Positions 5,718-6,688 of a stretch of DNA of 6,688 nt are shown one piece after another (position 1 is the stretch's first letter; every line of letters begins with the position of its first letter). Source of the stretch: Bacteroidota bacterium (GTDB lineage Bacteria; Bacteroidota; Ignavibacteria; UBA10030); the NCBI GenBank assembly GCA_025455125.1, contig JALONE010000055.1, forward strand, positions 1-6,688, given 5' to 3'. Under the pieces are notes generated by a model, which worked only from the letters and a program-made list of their open reading frames with translations, had not been told where the DNA came from and did not search any database. Made by a program: the position numbers and the translations under genes.

Positions 5718-6688
5718 TCAGAACGCATGGCCGACCCCGAGGTGGATGACGCCGCCGCTGAAGACTTCCGGGAAGAACCGCCGGCTCGTCACCCATTCCC
5801 GCCCCGGCGGAGCCGACGGGTCGTACATGCGCATCCCGAAATCGATGCGGATCGGTCCGGCGACCGTGTTGTACCGAATGCCGAATCCGGCGGCAAGAGC
5901 GATCTCCTTCACCCGGATCTCCGACGCGTCACGCCAAAGATTTCCTGCATCGAGGAAAAAGACCGTTGAAAACTTCTCGAGTTCGAGAAACCAGAGCGTC
6001 CCCGCGCCCTGCAACAGATTCCAGCGTCCTTCGAGATTCGCCTCGAGTAGCGCCCGCCCTCCGTATTCTGGTCGCGGTACGCTGCCGAGATCCCTCGCTT
6101 TCCATCCACGAACGGATCCGCTCCCGCCGGCATAGAACAGTTGCGTTGGCGGGGGCTCAACGCCGTTGTCCCCGTACAGAAACGCCATGCCGCCGTGCAC
6201 TCTGAGGCCCCAGATCCATGACCGCCGAAGGCTCGGATCCCAGTACCATTGCCCGACGGCATTCACCTTGACGTATTGGGAGAACGGGAGATCGATGCCC
6301 AGCGGGCGACCGATCGCGCGTGGAATCAGTCCGGATTCTTCCACGGAAAAGGAATGAAAGAAGCCGGTGGAGGGAACGAAGATATCATCGCGCTTGTCCC
6401 GCTGAATAGTGGCGGTGATGATGGAATTGAACTGCTTCGTGAACCCTTCGAATGTCGTATCACGTTGTGTGGAGACCGTTCGCGGATCGACCAATTCCAG
6501 ATTCCAATCAAGAAAGGTCCTTGTGTAGGTCGCCGTCTGTGCGATCATACCGATGCGGCTTCGGATGATCGGGAGATAGTACGAACGCTGCTTATCCAGG
6601 ATTCCGGAGAGCGTGATGCTCAGACTGGTCTTGTTGTTGAAAAAGTACGGCTGAACCAGCTGGGTCGAGATCTCGGTCTTCGCCACGA
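5718..6688 (-). CDS. Omp85/BamA-superfamily outer-membrane beta-barrel protein, N-terminus beyond window edge
   Basis: This is the C-terminal part, about 323 residues, of a larger protein entering from the right edge; the first in-window codons are already inside the barrel. FYAGGSGSVRGW (residues about 184-195) contains the VRG[FWY] loop-6 motif diagnostic of Omp85 proteins. ALLEANLEGRW, FLDAGNLW (about 244-251) and GFGIRYNTVAGPIRIDFG (about 267-284) match the last strands of the D15/bacterial surface antigen domain. The protein ends LGVGHAF, with the terminal Phe used as the beta-signal for barrel insertion. Family members insert proteins (BamA), serve translocation (TamA/TamL-like) or secrete partners (TpsB). 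The POTRA domains that would separate these lie outside the window, so no symbol is given. A DPSAPPGREWV segment (about 289-299) precedes the last strand, as in homologues from the Bacteroidota-Chlorobiota group, from memory. The stop lies 15 bp before holB. Confidence 0.92.
   Translation of the reverse strand, partial: VAKTEISTQLVQPYFFNNKTSLSITLSGILDKQRSYYLPIIRSRIGMIAQTATYTRTFLDWNLELVDPRTVSTQRDTTFEGFTKQFNSIITATIQRDKRDDIFVPSTGFFHSFSVEESGLIPRAIGRPLGIDLPFSQYVKVNAVGQWYWDPSLRRSWIWGLRVHGGMAFLYGDNGVEPPPTQLFYAGGSGSVRGWKARDLGSVPRPEYGGRALLEANLEGRWNLLQGAGTLWFLELEKFSTVFFLDAGNLWRDASEIRVKEIALAAGFGIRYNTVAGPIRIDFGMRMYDPSAPPGREWVTSRRFFPEVFSGGVIHLGVGHAF

Larger units (their letters stand above)
1..6688 (-). 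other. Apparent single-strand operon: omp85 - holB - metG - ubiA - ubiX - ubiD
   Basis: All six genes are on the minus strand. Junctions are +15 bp (omp85/holB), +4 bp (holB/metG), +5 bp (metG/ubiA), and 4-bp ATGA overlaps (ubiA/ubiX and ubiX/ubiD). There is no room for an internal terminator between genes, and I saw no convincing promoter in the gaps. Co-transcription is therefore likely but not proven; internal promoters inside coding sequence cannot be excluded. The promoter lies to the right of the window and the operon end to its left. Confidence 0.7.

Noticed and set aside
5083..5796. Minus-strand open frame of 237 codons in another frame over holB
   Set aside because: It crosses the well-supported omp85/holB boundary and overlaps holB out of frame, with a low-complexity Arg/Gly/Pro product.
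6684..6686. GTG at the right edge as a start codon for the Omp85 protein
   Set aside because: The residues that follow already look like barrel strands, and no signal peptide or POTRA domain is present. It is an internal Val codon and the true start lies outside the window.
1..6688. Search for CRISPR repeats, IS ends, tRNA genes, riboswitches or a defence-type cassette
   Set aside because: The window is essentially all coding with gaps of 15 bp or less. I saw no repeated units, inverted-repeat ends, tRNA-like cloverleaf or unexplained gene, so I found no support for a hidden system here.

Overview
This window is a solid block of genes on the minus strand. Six genes read right to left with almost no space between them: an Omp85/BamA-like outer-membrane protein (start outside the window), holB, metG, ubiA, ubiX and a ubiD-type decarboxylase (end outside the window). 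Junctions are 15 bp, 4 bp and 5 bp gaps, then two 4-bp ATGA stop/start overlaps. No gene-free stretch exceeds 15 bp. I see no RNA gene, mobile element, CRISPR array, clear terminator or internal promoter.

The organism is a diderm bacterium, shown by the C-terminal half of an outer-membrane beta-barrel. It probably makes menaquinone. The sequence is GC-rich by eye. The barrel ends with a 'DP...G.EWV' segment and a terminal Phe, and the clamp-loader delta' subunit carries an extra segment between its zinc module and core. From memory, both are reminiscent of the Bacteroidota/Chlorobiota/Ignavibacteriota group. This placement is an inference, and I cannot name a species.

Right (5718-6688): the last 323 residues of an Omp85-superfamily barrel. 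Middle (2681-5702): two information-processing genes, holB (clamp-loader delta') and metG (methionyl-tRNA synthetase with a C-terminal tRNA-binding domain). Left (1-2675): a quinone module of a UbiA prenyltransferase, UbiX flavin prenyltransferase and UbiD-family decarboxylase. UbiX makes the prenylated FMN that UbiD-family enzymes need, and UbiA attaches the polyprenyl tail to the aromatic acid that UbiD decarboxylates. The UbiD protein resembles the SCO4490 (MqnL) branch, so the likely role is the late steps of futalosine-pathway menaquinone synthesis (MqnP, MqnM, MqnL) rather than ubiquinone synthesis.

The region is mostly ordinary housekeeping sequence, and I found no undescribed system. 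Points worth a second look are an apparent loss of a metal-ligand His in the UbiD protein, an Asp replacing one Cys of the MetRS zinc knuckle, the delta' insertion, holB abutting metG directly, and the tight coupling of the quinone trio.
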